From positions 248,001 through 312,000 of the forward strand of contig NZ_CP017580.1 of assembly GCF_001806325.1 (NCBI RefSeq): a stretch of DNA of 64,000 nt, given 5' to 3'. A program made the position numbers and the translations under genes. The notes under the pieces were generated by a model. It was given only the letters and a program-made list of their open reading frames with translations, was not told where the DNA came from and searched no databases. Source of the DNA: Curtobacterium sp. BH-2-1-1. GTDB lineage: Bacteria; Actinomycetota; Actinomycetes; Actinomycetales; Microbacteriaceae. Of this stretch, positions 55,060 through 63,396 are shown one piece after another (within the stretch, counting starts at the first letter, position 1; each line of letters starts with the position of its first letter).

Positions 55060-55407
55060 TCAGTGTGCGGCTGCGTACGCTTCCTGCACCTGGGTGGAGA
55101 TACGCCCGCGGGTCGAGACCTCGTACCCGTTCTCCTTCGCCCACTCACGGATCTTGGCGAGCTCTTCCGAGTTGCCGCGCTTCGGCGCCGCCTTCGGAGC
55201 AGTCCCACCGGAACGGCGGCCGGAGACCTTGCGCGCAGCGGCGACGTAGTCGGAGATCGCCTCACGGAACTTGTCGACGTTGTCGTCGGTCAGGTCGATC
55301 TCGTACGACGATCCGTCGAAGGCGAATTCGACGGTCCGACCCGAGCCGGCGGTGATGGGCGTGTCGTCGAGATCGTCGACGAGTTGAACGGTGACCTTCT
55401 GTGCCAT
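55060..55407 (-). CDS. lsr2: Nucleoid-associated protein Lsr2
   Basis: H-NS-like xenogeneic silencer that bridges AT-rich DNA; 115 residues. The N-terminal dimerisation domain (QKVTVQLVDDLDDTPI, RTVEFAFDGSSYEIDLTDDN) is followed by a basic linker and the C-terminal DNA-binding domain. It reads IREWAKENGYEVSTRGRIST, with the minor-groove contact motif RGR. ATG at 55407 has AAGGAG upstream; the longer frame to 55473 crosses the promoter and is rejected. It sits inside an otherwise conserved housekeeping block. Confidence 0.95.
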   Translation of the reverse strand: MAQKVTVQLVDDLDDTPITAGSGRTVEFAFDGSSYEIDLTDDNVDKFREAISDYVAAARKVSGRRSGGTAPKAAPKRGNSEELAKIREWAKENGYEVSTRGRISTQVQEAYAAAH

Positions 55408-55444
55408 GGCGTGCTCCTTGTGCAGGGGACGGGAAATCCCCTTC

Positions 55445-55475
55445 ACATTAGCGGGCGGAATGCATTCCGGCACAA
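55445..55475 (-). promoter_or_regulatory. lsr2 promoter with a 14-bp palindrome in the spacer
   Basis: On the minus strand TTGTGC (55470-55475) and TAATGT (55445-55450) form a -35/-10 pair 19 bases apart. The spacer contains CGGAATGCATTCCG (55456-55469), a perfect palindrome touching the -35. A protein bound there would cover the promoter directly. The 19-base spacer, longer than the ideal 17, is also the kind used by spacer-twisting activators. Confidence 0.6.
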
Positions 55476-55480
55476 TTGTC

Positions 55481-55503
55481 TCGGCGATTCTCAGATTCGC
55501 CGA
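55481..55503. terminator. Hairpin between the DUF2469 gene and lsr2
   Basis: TCGGCGA (55481-55487) and TCGCCGA (55497-55503) form a 7-bp stem with a 9-base loop, 13 bases past the DUF2469 stop and just upstream of the lsr2 promoter. No T-run follows on the minus strand. Confidence 0.45.
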
Positions 55504-55516
55504 AAAGAAGTGAAGA

Positions 55517-55840
55517 TCACTCGTCGAGCGCGAGTTCTTTCGGCAGCTCGAGTTCGCGGGAAGTGAGTTCCTCGACGTTCACGTCCTTGAACGTCAGCAC
55601 CCGGACGGACTTCACGAATCGGTCGGAACGGTAGACGTCCCACACCCAGACGTCGTTCATCGTCAATTCGAAGTAGAAATCGTGTTCGGTGTCACGGCGG
55701 GCGAGTTCCACCTCGTTGGCCAGGTAGAAACGTCGCTCGGTCTCGACCACGTACCGGAACTGCGACACGACGTCGCGGTACTCGCGGTACAGGGCCAGTT
55801 CGACCTCGCGGTCGTAGTCGTCGAATTCGTCGTCATCCAT
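55517..55840 (-). CDS. DUF2469 domain-containing protein
   Basis: A 107-residue acidic protein of the actinobacterial DUF2469 family; function unknown. The start is very acidic (MDDDEFDDYDREVELALYRE), followed by the aromatic-rich core YVVETERRFYLANEV and DFYFELTMNDVWVWDVYR, and a C-terminal KDVNVEELTSRELELP. ATG at 55840 is chosen because TAGACT lies 9 bases upstream; the ATG 9 bases further up would be at the transcription start. The gene follows rnhB in many actinobacteria, as here. Confidence 0.88.
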   Translation of the reverse strand: MDDDEFDDYDREVELALYREYRDVVSQFRYVVETERRFYLANEVELARRDTEHDFYFELTMNDVWVWDVYRSDRFVKSVRVLTFKDVNVEELTSRELELPKELALDE

Positions 55841-55849
55841 CGCGCCCAC

Positions 55850-55855
55850 AGTCTA
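55850..55855 (-). promoter_or_regulatory. Putative -10 box (TAGACT) of the DUF2469 gene
   Basis: TAGACT on the minus strand lies 9 bases before the ATG at 55840, directly beside the tandem repeat. Same hexamer as at sigR and ssrA. Confidence 0.45.
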
Positions 55856-55881
55856 CGGCGACGGGAGCACCGGCGACACAC

Positions 55882-55990
55882 CGCGACCGACCCACACCAC
55901 AACGCGCGACCGCCCCACACCACAACGCGCGACCGACCCGCAGCCCGACGCGCGACCGAACGCGCTCAGCTCGACACGCGACCGAACGCG
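55882..55990. repeat. Imperfect tandem repeat of a GCGCGACCG unit
   Basis: About five units, mostly 22-28 bases, each start GCGCGACCG or CGCGACCG. The first two continue CCCACACCACAAC; the last two continue AACGCGCTCAGC. The array fills the gap between the rnhB stop and the DUF2469 promoter. No coding content is seen. Confidence 0.75.
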
Positions 55991-55991
55991 C

Positions 55992-56699
55992 TCAGCCCGC
56001 CAGCGCGTCCAACTCGGCGAACCCGTCCAGCGCCACGCTCGACGCCTGGTGCAACCAGCTCTTCCGGTGCAGCGCGTGCGCCCCCACCGACCGGATCGCG
56101 TCGTAGTGCGCCGTCGACCCGTACCCCTTGTTCGACGCCCACGCGTAGTGCGGCGCCTCGTCGTGCGCAGCCGTCATGAGCGCGTCACGGGCGACCTTCG
56201 CGACGACCGACGCCGCCGCGACCGAAGCGCAGTCCCGATCGGCCTTGACCCGCACGACGACCTCGAGCGGGTCGGACGGCAGCCGGAGCGTCACGGGGAC
56301 GGCACGAGTGAGCCAGTCGAACGAACCGTCGAGGACGACCACGGCCCCGTCGAGCGAGAGGCCATCCGCCACGAGGGCCCCGATCGCCGAGGCCCCGGCC
56401 TGGCCCAACGCCGGCACGATGCCCTGCTCGTCGACCACCGAGGCGGTCGCCATCCCCACCGCGGTCCGGGTCCACCGGCGGACGACGGGGTCGAGGGCCT
56501 CGCGACGAGCCGCGGTGAGCAGCTTCGAGTCGGCGAGCCCCTGCGGCACCCGGCCGATGTCGAGCGTCACGGCAGCGACCCCGACGGCGACGGGCCCGGC
56601 GATCGCGCCGCGGCCGACCTCGTCCATCCCGATGACGGTCACCCGGCCGTCGGCCAGGAGCTTCTTCTCGAGCCGGAGCGACGGCCGGACGGCGGTCAC
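55992..56699 (-). CDS. rnhB: Ribonuclease HII
   Basis: Removes ribonucleotides from DNA and RNA-DNA hybrids; 235 residues. The catalytic acidic residues are visible in IGMDEVGRGAIAGPVAV (Asp-Glu), VVVLDGSFDWL and VRVKADRDCASVAAASVVAKVARD. NKGYGSTAHYDAI is a further family marker. Its ATG overlaps the lepB stop (56696-56699). The order rplS-lepB-rnhB-DUF2469 is conserved in actinobacteria. Confidence 0.95.
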   Translation of the reverse strand: MTAVRPSLRLEKKLLADGRVTVIGMDEVGRGAIAGPVAVGVAAVTLDIGRVPQGLADSKLLTAARREALDPVVRRWTRTAVGMATASVVDEQGIVPALGQAGASAIGALVADGLSLDGAVVVLDGSFDWLTRAVPVTLRLPSDPLEVVVRVKADRDCASVAAASVVAKVARDALMTAAHDEAPHYAWASNKGYGSTAHYDAIRSVGAHALHRKSWLHQASSVALDGFAELDALAG

Positions 56700-57442
56700 T
56701 TCTCCCGCTCCTCCACGCCCGCGAACACCTCGGGGTGGTCATCCAGCCAGGTCCACCGGCTCGACGGCCACGAGATGACGAAGGCACGGCCGGTCACGTC
56801 GGACAGCGGCACGAACCCCTTCGACGGGGTGTCGCCGTTGTACCGCGAGTCCTTCGAGTCGTAGCGGTTGTCGCCCATCACCCAGATGGTGCCCTTCGGC
56901 ACGGTCACCGAGAAGTCGGTCCCCGAGGCGCGGGTCTCCCCCGTGGGCAGCTTGAGGTACGGCTCCTTGATCGGCACACCGTTCACGGACATCTGCCCGA
57001 GGTCGTTGCAGCAGGACACCTTGTCGCCGGGCAGGCCGATGACGCGCTTGATGAGGTGGTCGTCGCTGTCGCCGGTGCCGAGGCCGACCTGGGTGAGGAG
57101 CCAGTCGATGGCCTTCGCCGGCTGGGTCGTCGGCGTCACGCTCGGCACCTCGGACCCGGTGAGCCACCCGCCCGGGTCCTTGAACACGACGACGTCGCCG
57201 CGCTTGAGGGACACCACGTCTGGCACGAGCTCGTTGACGATCACCCGGTCGTTGATCTGCAGCGTGTTCTCCATCGAAGCCGACGGGATGTAGAACGACC
57301 GGATCAGGAAGGTCTTGACGAGGAACGAGACGAGCAACGCCGCGATGAAGATGATGACGAGGTCGCGGAGGAAGGTGAGGACACCGTTCCGCTTCTTCTC
57401 GACACGGGGCCGGCGCCCGGTTTCGTCAGTCGTGTCCGTCAT
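56696..57442 (-). CDS. lepB: Signal peptidase I
   Basis: Membrane serine protease that removes signal peptides from exported proteins; 248 residues. A cytoplasmic basic N-terminus is followed by one helix (DLVIIFIAALLVSFLVKTFL). Catalytic boxes are SFYIPSASMENTLQINDRVIV (Ser nucleophile), LIKRVIGLPGDKVSCCND (Lys general base) and VMGDNRYDSKDSR. A third part inserts between boxes as in Gram-positive enzymes. It is downstream of rplS but separated by an intrinsic terminator. Confidence 0.95.
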   Translation of the reverse strand: MTDTTDETGRRPRVEKKRNGVLTFLRDLVIIFIAALLVSFLVKTFLIRSFYIPSASMENTLQINDRVIVNELVPDVVSLKRGDVVVFKDPGGWLTGSEVPSVTPTTQPAKAIDWLLTQVGLGTGDSDDHLIKRVIGLPGDKVSCCNDLGQMSVNGVPIKEPYLKLPTGETRASGTDFSVTVPKGTIWVMGDNRYDSKDSRYNGDTPSKGFVPLSDVTGRAFVISWPSSRWTWLDDHPEVFAGVEEREK

Positions 57443-57493
57443 TTCCGCTCTCGTTCAACCACAGGATCCCGTCGCGGACCGCAGGAGTCCACG

Positions 57494-57543
57494 AAAAAGG
57501 GAAAGCCCCCCGTCGATGCACAACCGTACATGGACGAGGGGCC
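57494..57543 (-). terminator. Rho-independent terminator of rplS
   Basis: On the minus strand GCCCCTCGTCCATG pairs with CATCGACGGGGGGC (two imperfect positions) and is followed by TTTCCCTTTTT (about 57494-57504). It lies 41 bases past the rplS stop. Confidence 0.8.
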
Positions 57544-57584
57544 GACAGCGGCGTCCGGCTCGCGGACGCTCACTGTGAAGGCGA

Positions 57585-57941
57585 TCAGGAGTCGCGCTTC
57601 TCCTTGATCTTGCGACGGGCAGCCTTGCCGCGGAGTTCGCGGAGGTAGTAGAGCTTTGCACGACGGACGTCACCCTTGGTGACGATCTCGATGTGGTCGA
57701 TGATCGGCGAGTGCACCGGGAACCAGCGCTCGACGCCGACCTGGAAGCTCACCTTGCGGACCTTGAAGGTCTCGCCGAGGCCGTGACCCTGGCGTCCGAT
57801 GACGACGCCCTGGAACACCTGGACACGCGAGCGCGTGCCTTCGATGATGTTGACGTGCACCTTGATGGTGTCGCCGGGGCGGAAGTCCGGGACGTCGGTG
57901 CGCAGCGACGCTGCGTCGACGTGGTCGAGGAGCTGGCTCAT
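57585..57941 (-). CDS. rplS: 50S ribosomal protein L19
   Basis: Ribosomal protein L19 at the subunit interface; 118 residues. Diagnostic stretches are [76 protein letters not shown] and the basic end [15 protein letters not shown] at 57941 has GAGAG upstream. A longer frame to 58196 crosses the non-coding leader and is rejected. The start is 166 bases from the divergent map gene. Confidence 0.97.
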   Translation of the reverse strand: MSQLLDHVDAASLRTDVPDFRPGDTIKVHVNIIEGTRSRVQVFQGVVIGRQGHGLGETFKVRKVSFQVGVERWFPVHSPIIDHIEIVTKGDVRRAKLYYLRELRGKAARRKIKEKRDS

Positions 57942-58107
57942 GATTGGGTCACTCTCTGCGGACGCACACGGGTCGCCGCGGATCGAATTCGGTAAGTGAA
58001 GGTGTGTGCCCGGTGTCGGCGACTCCCCCTTGGCAGAGTCCAGCCAGGGCACGGCTACCCATCTTGCCACAGCAACCCACGTCCGCAAAACGCGCGAGGA
58101 TGGTCCC

Positions 58108-58899
58108 ATGATCGAACTCCGCACCCCCGCCGAGCTGGACGGCCTGCGCGCCGCCGGACGGTTCGTGGCCGACGTCCTCGACGAACTGCTCGACACCGTC
58201 GACGTCGGCGTGAACCTGCTCGACCTCGACCGGGTGGCCGCACGGATGATCGCCGACCGCGGCGCGGTGAGCTGCTACGTCGACTACCACCCCTCGTTCG
58301 GTAAGTCGCCGTTCGGCAAGAACCTCTGCACCTCGGTCAACGACGCGGCGCTGCACGGCCTGCCGTACGACCGTGTGCTCGTCGACGGCGACCTCGTGAG
58401 CCTCGACTTCGCCGCGAGCGTCGACGGCTGGGTCGCGGACTCCGCCGTCACAGTGCAGGTCGGCACCCCGCGCGAGGACGACCAGCGCCTGATCGACACC
58501 GTCGAGCGCGCGCTCACCGCGGGCATCGCCCAGTTCCGCACGGGCAACAAGCTCGGCGACGTGTCGTACGCGATCGGTCGCGTCGCGAAGGACGCCGGCT
58601 ACGACGTGAACCTGCAGTTCGGCGGGCACGGCGTCGGCAGGACGATGCACGGCGACCCGCACGTCCCGAACGACGGCCGGCCCGGGCGCGGTCTCAAGCT
58701 CCAGAAGGGGCTGGTCGTGGCGATAGAGCCGTGGCTCATGCAGGGCACCGCCGACCTGTTCCAGGACGACGACGGCTGGACGCTCAAGAGCGTCGACGGC
58801 TCGCGCGCCGCGCACGTCGAGCACACCGTCGCCGTGACCGACGCCGGTCCCGAGGTCCTCACCCTGCGTCGCGCCCAGCGCGCCGACGCGACCGCCTGA
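58108..58899 (+). CDS. map: Type I methionine aminopeptidase
   Basis: Removes N-terminal methionine from nascent proteins; 263 residues. Metal ligands are visible in [20 protein letters not shown] (two Asp), [12 protein letters not shown] (His), [10 protein letters not shown] (Glu) and [10 protein letters not shown] (Glu). ATG at 58108 follows a GAGGAT stretch that could be a weak Shine-Dalgarno sequence or part of a -10. The frame extends upstream to 58006 but that part is leader-like. It is the only plus-strand gene in the 51-64 kb part and is convergent with trmD. Confidence 0.93.
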   Translation: MIELRTPAELDGLRAAGRFVADVLDELLDTVDVGVNLLDLDRVAARMIADRGAVSCYVDYHPSFGKSPFGKNLCTSVNDAALHGLPYDRVLVDGDLVSLDFAASVDGWVADSAVTVQVGTPREDDQRLIDTVERALTAGIAQFRTGNKLGDVSYAIGRVAKDAGYDVNLQFGGHGVGRTMHGDPHVPNDGRPGRGLKLQKGLVVAIEPWLMQGTADLFQDDDGWTLKSVDGSRAAHVEHTVAVTDAGPEVLTLRRAQRADATA

Positions 58900-58948
58900 G
58901 GGTCCGCAGCCAGCGGCGCACCGAGCCCAGGCGGTCACGTCCGGGCCG

Positions 58949-58980
58949 GGAGGCGCGGTGCGGGCCGCTCCCGCGCCTCC
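58949..58980. repeat. Palindromic repeat, GGAGGCGCG family
   Basis: GGAGGCGCGG (58949-58958) and CCGCGCCTCC (58971-58980) are perfect 10-bp arms with a 12-base loop. It lies 49 bases past the map stop, in the convergent space before trmD. Confidence 0.75.
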
Positions 58981-59009
58981 TGTCTCGCAGTGCGCGGCCG
59001 GCGCCGAAG

Positions 59010-59105
59010 CCGCGGAAGCGACAGGTCACAGCCGTGCGGCGCGGTCCGTGCCGCGAGCGCGACAGACGCCCGCCAGCAGGTGGCGCACTGCTGTCGCTTT
59101 CGCGG
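59010..59105. repeat. Long-range inverted repeat and short direct repeats near the trmD 3' end
   Basis: CCGCGGAAGCGACAG (59010-59024) and CTGTCGCTTTCGCGG (59091-59105) are 15-base arms with one mismatch, 66 bases apart. Beyond them AGCGCCAGCCGC occurs twice between 59140 and 59170, up to the trmD stop. No gene is seen in 58900-59171. Confidence 0.6.
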
Positions 59106-59171
59106 AGCGCGCGTCCGACCGCCCGCGCGCAGCCGCGCACAGCGCCAGCCGCACGCAGCGCCAGCCGCGCG

Positions 59172-59864
59172 CTACGCGTCCGGCAGCAGATCCGGCCGGA
59201 CGCGCCGCGTCCGCTCCACCTGCTGCTCGTGCCGCCACGCACCGACGCGGGCGTGGTGCCCACTGAGCAGCACGTCCGGCACGTCGAAGCCACGCCAGGA
59301 CGCGGGCTTCGTGTACGACGGGTACTCGAGCAGCCCGTCTTCGTGGGACTCCTCGACGAGGGACTCGGGGTTGCCGACGACTCCGGGCACGAGTCGCCCG
59401 ACGGCCTCGATCATCGCCATCGCAGCGACCTCGCCGCCGTTCAGCACGTAGTCGCCCAGCGAGAGCTCGACGACCGTGGCGTGCGCCGCGGCCCACTCGA
59501 AGACCCGGGCGTCGATCCCCTCGTACCGCCCGCAGGCGAACACGAGGTGGTCCGACGTCGACGCGAGCGAGCGCGCGATCGACTGCGTGAACGGCGTGCC
59601 GGCGGGCGTCGGGACCACCAGGGTCGACGAGCCGTCGGGCCGGAACAGCGACTCGAGCGCGAGCGCCCACGGTTCGGGCTTCATGACCATGCCCGCTCCC
59701 CCGCCGTACGGGGTGTCGTCGACGGTGCGGTGCCGGTCGGTCGTCCACGAGCGGAGGTCGTGCACGTGCAGATCGAGCAGGCCGCCGGAGCGGGCCTTGC
59801 CGAGCAGCGAGACGTCCAGCACGGAGAAGAACTCCGGGAAGATCGTGACGATGTCGATGCGCAC
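59172..59864 (-). CDS. trmD: tRNA (guanine-N1)-methyltransferase
   Basis: Methylates G37 of tRNAs to prevent frameshifting; 230 residues. The SPOUT knot is clear: [90 protein letters not shown] and [18 protein letters not shown]. It follows rimM after 5 bases. The conserved order is rpsP-khpA-rimM-trmD. Confidence 0.97.
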   Translation of the reverse strand: MRIDIVTIFPEFFSVLDVSLLGKARSGGLLDLHVHDLRSWTTDRHRTVDDTPYGGGAGMVMKPEPWALALESLFRPDGSSTLVVPTPAGTPFTQSIARSLASTSDHLVFACGRYEGIDARVFEWAAAHATVVELSLGDYVLNGGEVAAMAMIEAVGRLVPGVVGNPESLVEESHEDGLLEYPSYTKPASWRGFDVPDVLLSGHHARVGAWRHEQQVERTRRVRPDLLPDA

Positions 59865-59869
59865 GCGCG

Positions 59870-60463
59870 CTAGTCCGTCACGGTCTCGGGTCGGGACGTG
59901 TCCTCGGGGTCCTCGAACAGGCCCGTCGGCGGCGTCACGGTGACGGTGCCGGCGGCGATGTCCACCGCGGGCACGATCGCCGAGACGAACGGCACGAGGA
60001 CCTCGCCCCGCGACGGGGTGTCGATGGCGAGGAGGTCCTGCGCCGGCAGGTGGTCGACCCGCGCGACGGTACCGACCTCGACGCCGTCGCGGAGGACCTT
60101 CAGCCCGACGAGCTGGTGGTCGTACCAGGCGTCGTCCTCACCGGTCTCGGCGTCGGCGTCCTGCTCGACCCAGAGGATCGCCCGCGCGAGCGTCTCGGCT
60201 GCGGTGCGGTCCCCGATGCCCTCGAAGAAGGCGACCGGGTGGCCGTTGTACCAGCGGAGCTCGTCGAGCGCGATGGTCTTGCCGGCCCAGGGCGAGTCGT
60301 CCGGGACCTGGAGCGTGAACACGGCTCCGGGCGTGAACCGACGATCCGGGTCGTCGGTGTAGAGCTCGAGCTTGATGCCGCCCTTGAGCCCGTGCGCCTT
60401 CGTGATGCGACCCACCCGGAGCTGGGTCGTCTCCCTAGGAATCGGTGTCGACCACGTCGACAC
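59870..60463 (-). CDS. rimM: Ribosome maturation factor RimM
   Basis: 16S rRNA processing protein that binds S19 in 30S assembly; 197 residues as drawn. N-terminal RimM domain: [21 protein letters not shown]-terminal PRC barrel: [19 protein letters not shown] and [17 protein letters not shown]. The start is uncertain. GTG at 60463 overlaps khpA by 29 bases and gives 14 extra residues before the family's usual beginning (TTQLRVGR). GTG at 60415 gives a protein slightly too short. An AGGGAG Shine-Dalgarno sequence right after the khpA stop sits just before an ACG codon where homologues start. Confidence 0.92.
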   Translation of the reverse strand: MSTWSTPIPRETTQLRVGRITKAHGLKGGIKLELYTDDPDRRFTPGAVFTLQVPDDSPWAGKTIALDELRWYNGHPVAFFEGIGDRTAAETLARAILWVEQDADAETGEDDAWYDHQLVGLKVLRDGVEVGTVARVDHLPAQDLLAIDTPSRGEVLVPFVSAIVPAVDIAAGTVTVTPPTGLFEDPEDTSRPETVTD

Positions 60464-60671
60464 GCACCCGCTTGCCGTCGGCGAGAGCCGAGACGAGGGT
60501 GCGCAGCGCCTTTGCGGTCCGTCCGGCGCGACCGATCACGCGGCCGAGGTCCTCGGGGTGCACACGCACCTCGAGGACCTCGCCCCGCACGGAGGTGGAA
60601 CTGGCGACGCGCACGTCGTCAGGGTGATCGACGATCCCCTTGACGAGGTGCGTCAGCGCGGATTCGAGCAA
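60435..60671 (-). CDS. khpA: KH-domain RNA-binding protein KhpA
   Basis: Small RNA-binding protein (78 residues) of the YlqC/KhpA family, found between rpsP and rimM in Gram-positive bacteria. A single KH domain with an intact GXXG loop: LEVRVHPEDLGRVIGRAGRTAKALRTLV. The C-terminal end is [12 protein letters not shown]. It starts 4 bases after the rpsP stop. Confidence 0.94.
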   Translation of the reverse strand: MLESALTHLVKGIVDHPDDVRVASSTSVRGEVLEVRVHPEDLGRVIGRAGRTAKALRTLVSALADGKRVRVDVVDTDS

Positions 60672-60675
60672 GGAA

Positions 60676-61092
60676 TTACGCCTCGGTCGTCTCTGCGGTC
60701 TCGTCGGCCGACTCGGCCGGAGCGGCGGCGGGGGCCGTCTTCTCCGACTTCGGCTTCAGGACGGCCTTCTTCGAGGAGTCCACGACGAACGCCTGCTTGG
60801 GCTCGGCGACCTTGACCTTGGACTCGGTGTCCTTCTCGCCCTTGAACTTGGCCCAGTCGCCGGTCAGCTTGAGGAGGGCCGCGACCTGCTCGGTCGGCTG
60901 CGCGCCGACGCCGAGCCAGTAGAGCGCACGCTCGGACTCGATCTTGATGACCGAGGGCTCCTCGGTCGGGTGGTACTGACCGATCTCCTCGATGACGCGA
61001 CCGTCGCGCTTGGTGCGCGAGTCGGCGACGACGATGCGGTAGTACGGCGCCCGGATCTTACCGAGACGCTTGAGACGGATCTTGACAGCCAC
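60676..61092 (-). CDS. rpsP: 30S ribosomal protein S16
   Basis: Ribosomal protein S16, 138 residues. The core is [38 protein letters not shown] and [19 protein letters not shown]. About 60 C-terminal residues form a Lys then Ala/Glu/Thr-rich tail, as in related actinobacteria. GTG at 61092 follows an AGGAG 6-7 bases upstream. The leader between here and 61259 holds no gene; a CTATCCAG stretch near 61180 is a weak -10 candidate. Confidence 0.96.
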   Translation of the reverse strand: MAVKIRLKRLGKIRAPYYRIVVADSRTKRDGRVIEEIGQYHPTEEPSVIKIESERALYWLGVGAQPTEQVAALLKLTGDWAKFKGEKDTESKVKVAEPKQAFVVDSSKKAVLKPKSEKTAPAAAPAESADETAETTEA

Positions 61093-61259
61093 AAATGCTC
61101 CTGTTGCGTGTTGTTGTGGTTGAACCGGACCGCGGGCGTGGGGGCACACACGGTGGAAGCTCGATGAGACCGTGATCCGCTGGATAGAGGGTCGAGCGGA
61201 CACGATTCGACCGTTCATTCTTGCAGGTTTCCGAGCGAGAAGCGAGTCGGGACGCGCCG

Positions 61260-63392
61260 TCAGGGTGCGAGTCGTCGAACCGCTTCGAGCGCTTCGGACG
61301 TGGCACGCACTGCGTCGACGCTCCGGGCGTCGCGTGCGCCGCCCACGACGGCGTACGGCACACCGGCTGCCAGGAGGCGCGGCTCGAGTCCGTCGGACGG
61401 CCCTGCGCCCGCCGCGGCGCCCGTCCCGAGCGCCCGCTCCTGCCCGGCGCAGACCACCACGTTGTCCGCGGGGACGCCGCGTTCCTCGCCGTGCTCGTCG
61501 CGGATCCAGAGCACACCGGGCTCGATGCGGAGGTACTCCTGCACGCCGCCGACCAGGTGCACGCCGGCGTCCCGGAGCCGGCCGATCGCCACCCAGCGGG
61601 AGGTGATGCCGATGCCCTGCCCGAACTTGCCCGAGCGACGGAGGACGGTGACGTCGCCCCCGGGTCGGAGCGTGCGGGTCGCCACGGGGAGCCGCTGCGG
61701 CACGTCCCCCACGACGGTGTCCGCGACGTCGAGGTCCCAGCGGACGCCGAACTCGGTGGCACGCCGGGCCTCGTCGGGCGACTCGACGAGGAACGCCGCC
61801 GTGTCGACGCCGATCCCACCGCCGCCGATGATCGCGACGGTCCCGGCGGGGACGCCCTCGCGGAGCGCCCGCTCGTAGGACCGGACGTGCGGCAGGTCGG
61901 CACCGGGGACGTCGATCGTCCGGGGCACGACACCGGGGGCGAGCACCACGGCCTCGCTCGCGGTGAGGTCCGCGGCCGTGGCAGCCCGACCGAGGTGGAT
62001 CGTCGCGCCGCGGTCCTCGAGCTCGGCGCGGGCGGCGCGGACCGTCGCCGCGTAGTCCTCCTTGCCGGGCACCAGGGCGGCGAGGTCGAACTGTCCGCCC
62101 AGCCGGTCGGACGCCTCCCAGAGCGTCACGGTGTGACCGCGACGAGCGGCGTCGACCGCGGCGGCGAGCCCGGCCGGGCCACCACCGACGACGTCGACGC
62201 GCTTCGGGTCGGTCGTCGGGCGGGCGGGGAAGGCGACCTCGCGGGCGGCGCGCGGGTTGACCAGGCACGACACGGGCTGGCCGACGATCGAGCGGTCGAG
62301 GCAGGCCTGGTTGCAGCCGATGCAGGTGTTGACGAGGTCGAAGGCGCCGGCGAGCGACCGGTTCACGATCGCGGGGTCGGCGAGGAACGGGCGCGCGAGG
62401 GCGACCGCGTCGAGGCGCCCGTCGGCCAGCACGGCCTCACCGTCGCGCAGGTCCGTCATCCGGTTCGACGCGATGACCTTCACGTCCGGGTACGCCGAAG
62501 CGCGGACGACGCCGGCGATGCGGGCGGCGTACGCGAGCCACGCGCCGTGCGGCACCGCGGCCTGCACGGTCGGCGTGCGGGACTCGTGCCAGCCGATGCC
62601 GACCGAGATCCCGTCGAGGCCGAGGGGCAGCAGCTCGTGCACGAGCGCGTCGACGTCGTCGTCGGTCGACGAGCCGGGCATCAGGTCCGCGCCGGAGAGC
62701 CGGATCGTCACGGCGAGGTCCGGTACCGCCCTGCGGACGGCGTCGACGACCGCCACCGTGAACCGACGACGCCGGACCGCGTCCCCGCCCCACTCGTCGT
62801 CGCGCAGGTTCGTCAGCGGCGACTGGAACTGGTTGATGAGGTAGCCCTCGGACGCCATGATCTCGACGCCGTCGAAGCCGATGTCCCGCGCGGACCGGGC
62901 GGCGTCCGCGAAGTCCTCGATGGTCTGCTCGATCTCGGCGGCGGTCAGCTCGACCGGCACCACGCCACGGGCAGCCGCCCACGGCAACGCGGACGGGGCC
63001 ACCACACGCTGGGGTTCCCCGTGCCGGTCGACCATCCCCGACGCGAGCGCGTACCGCCCGGCGTGGAAGAGCTGCGCGAGGATCACCGAACCGGCGTCGT
63101 GCACGGCGTCGACCGCCGCACGGAACCGCTCGTCCGCTCCCCCGACGCCGAACACGGCGAAGTCCGGGCCACCACGGGCCTCGTCGCTCACCGCGATGCC
63201 GCCGGTGATGATGCACGCGGCACCGCCCGCGGCGCGCTCACGGTAGAACGCCGCCATGCCGGCCCCCCCGTCGTCGTGCACCTCGAGCCCGGTGTGCATC
63301 GACCCCATGACCACCCGGTTCGGCAGGGTCAGGGGGCCGAGCGTCCACGGCGAGGAGACGACGGCGAGGTCGGGCATGGCGACGGTGCTCAT
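61260..63392 (-). CDS. Old-yellow-enzyme/Fe-S flavoenzyme (2,4-dienoyl-CoA reductase or trimethylamine-dehydrogenase-like)
   Basis: A 710-residue modular oxidoreductase. The N-terminal TIM-barrel FMN domain ([59 protein letters not shown]) is followed by a 4Fe-4S cluster motif ([25 protein letters not shown]). Two nucleotide-binding folds ([21 protein letters not shown] and [19 protein letters not shown]) come next. This is the FadH/trimethylamine dehydrogenase layout. The true substrate is unknown; unsaturated fatty acyl-CoA is the common default. Its ATG lies 4 bases after the stop of the upstream SDR gene, so both probably work on one pathway. Confidence 0.88.
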   Translation of the reverse strand: MSTVAMPDLAVVSSPWTLGPLTLPNRVVMGSMHTGLEVHDDGGAGMAAFYRERAAGGAACIITGGIAVSDEARGGPDFAVFGVGGADERFRAAVDAVHDAGSVILAQLFHAGRYALASGMVDRHGEPQRVVAPSALPWAAARGVVPVELTAAEIEQTIEDFADAARSARDIGFDGVEIMASEGYLINQFQSPLTNLRDDEWGGDAVRRRRFTVAVVDAVRRAVPDLAVTIRLSGADLMPGSSTDDDVDALVHELLPLGLDGISVGIGWHESRTPTVQAAVPHGAWLAYAARIAGVVRASAYPDVKVIASNRMTDLRDGEAVLADGRLDAVALARPFLADPAIVNRSLAGAFDLVNTCIGCNQACLDRSIVGQPVSCLVNPRAAREVAFPARPTTDPKRVDVVGGGPAGLAAAVDAARRGHTVTLWEASDRLGGQFDLAALVPGKEDYAATVRAARAELEDRGATIHLGRAATAADLTASEAVVLAPGVVPRTIDVPGADLPHVRSYERALREGVPAGTVAIIGGGGIGVDTAAFLVESPDEARRATEFGVRWDLDVADTVVGDVPQRLPVATRTLRPGGDVTVLRRSGKFGQGIGITSRWVAIGRLRDAGVHLVGGVQEYLRIEPGVLWIRDEHGEERGVPADNVVVCAGQERALGTGAAAGAGPSDGLEPRLLAAGVPYAVVGGARDARSVDAVRATSEALEAVRRLAP

Positions 63393-63396
63393 GCGC

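Noticed and set aside
55882..55990. CRISPR array between rnhB and the DUF2469 gene
   Set aside because: Units are adjacent and degenerate, with no unique spacers and no cas genes in the window.
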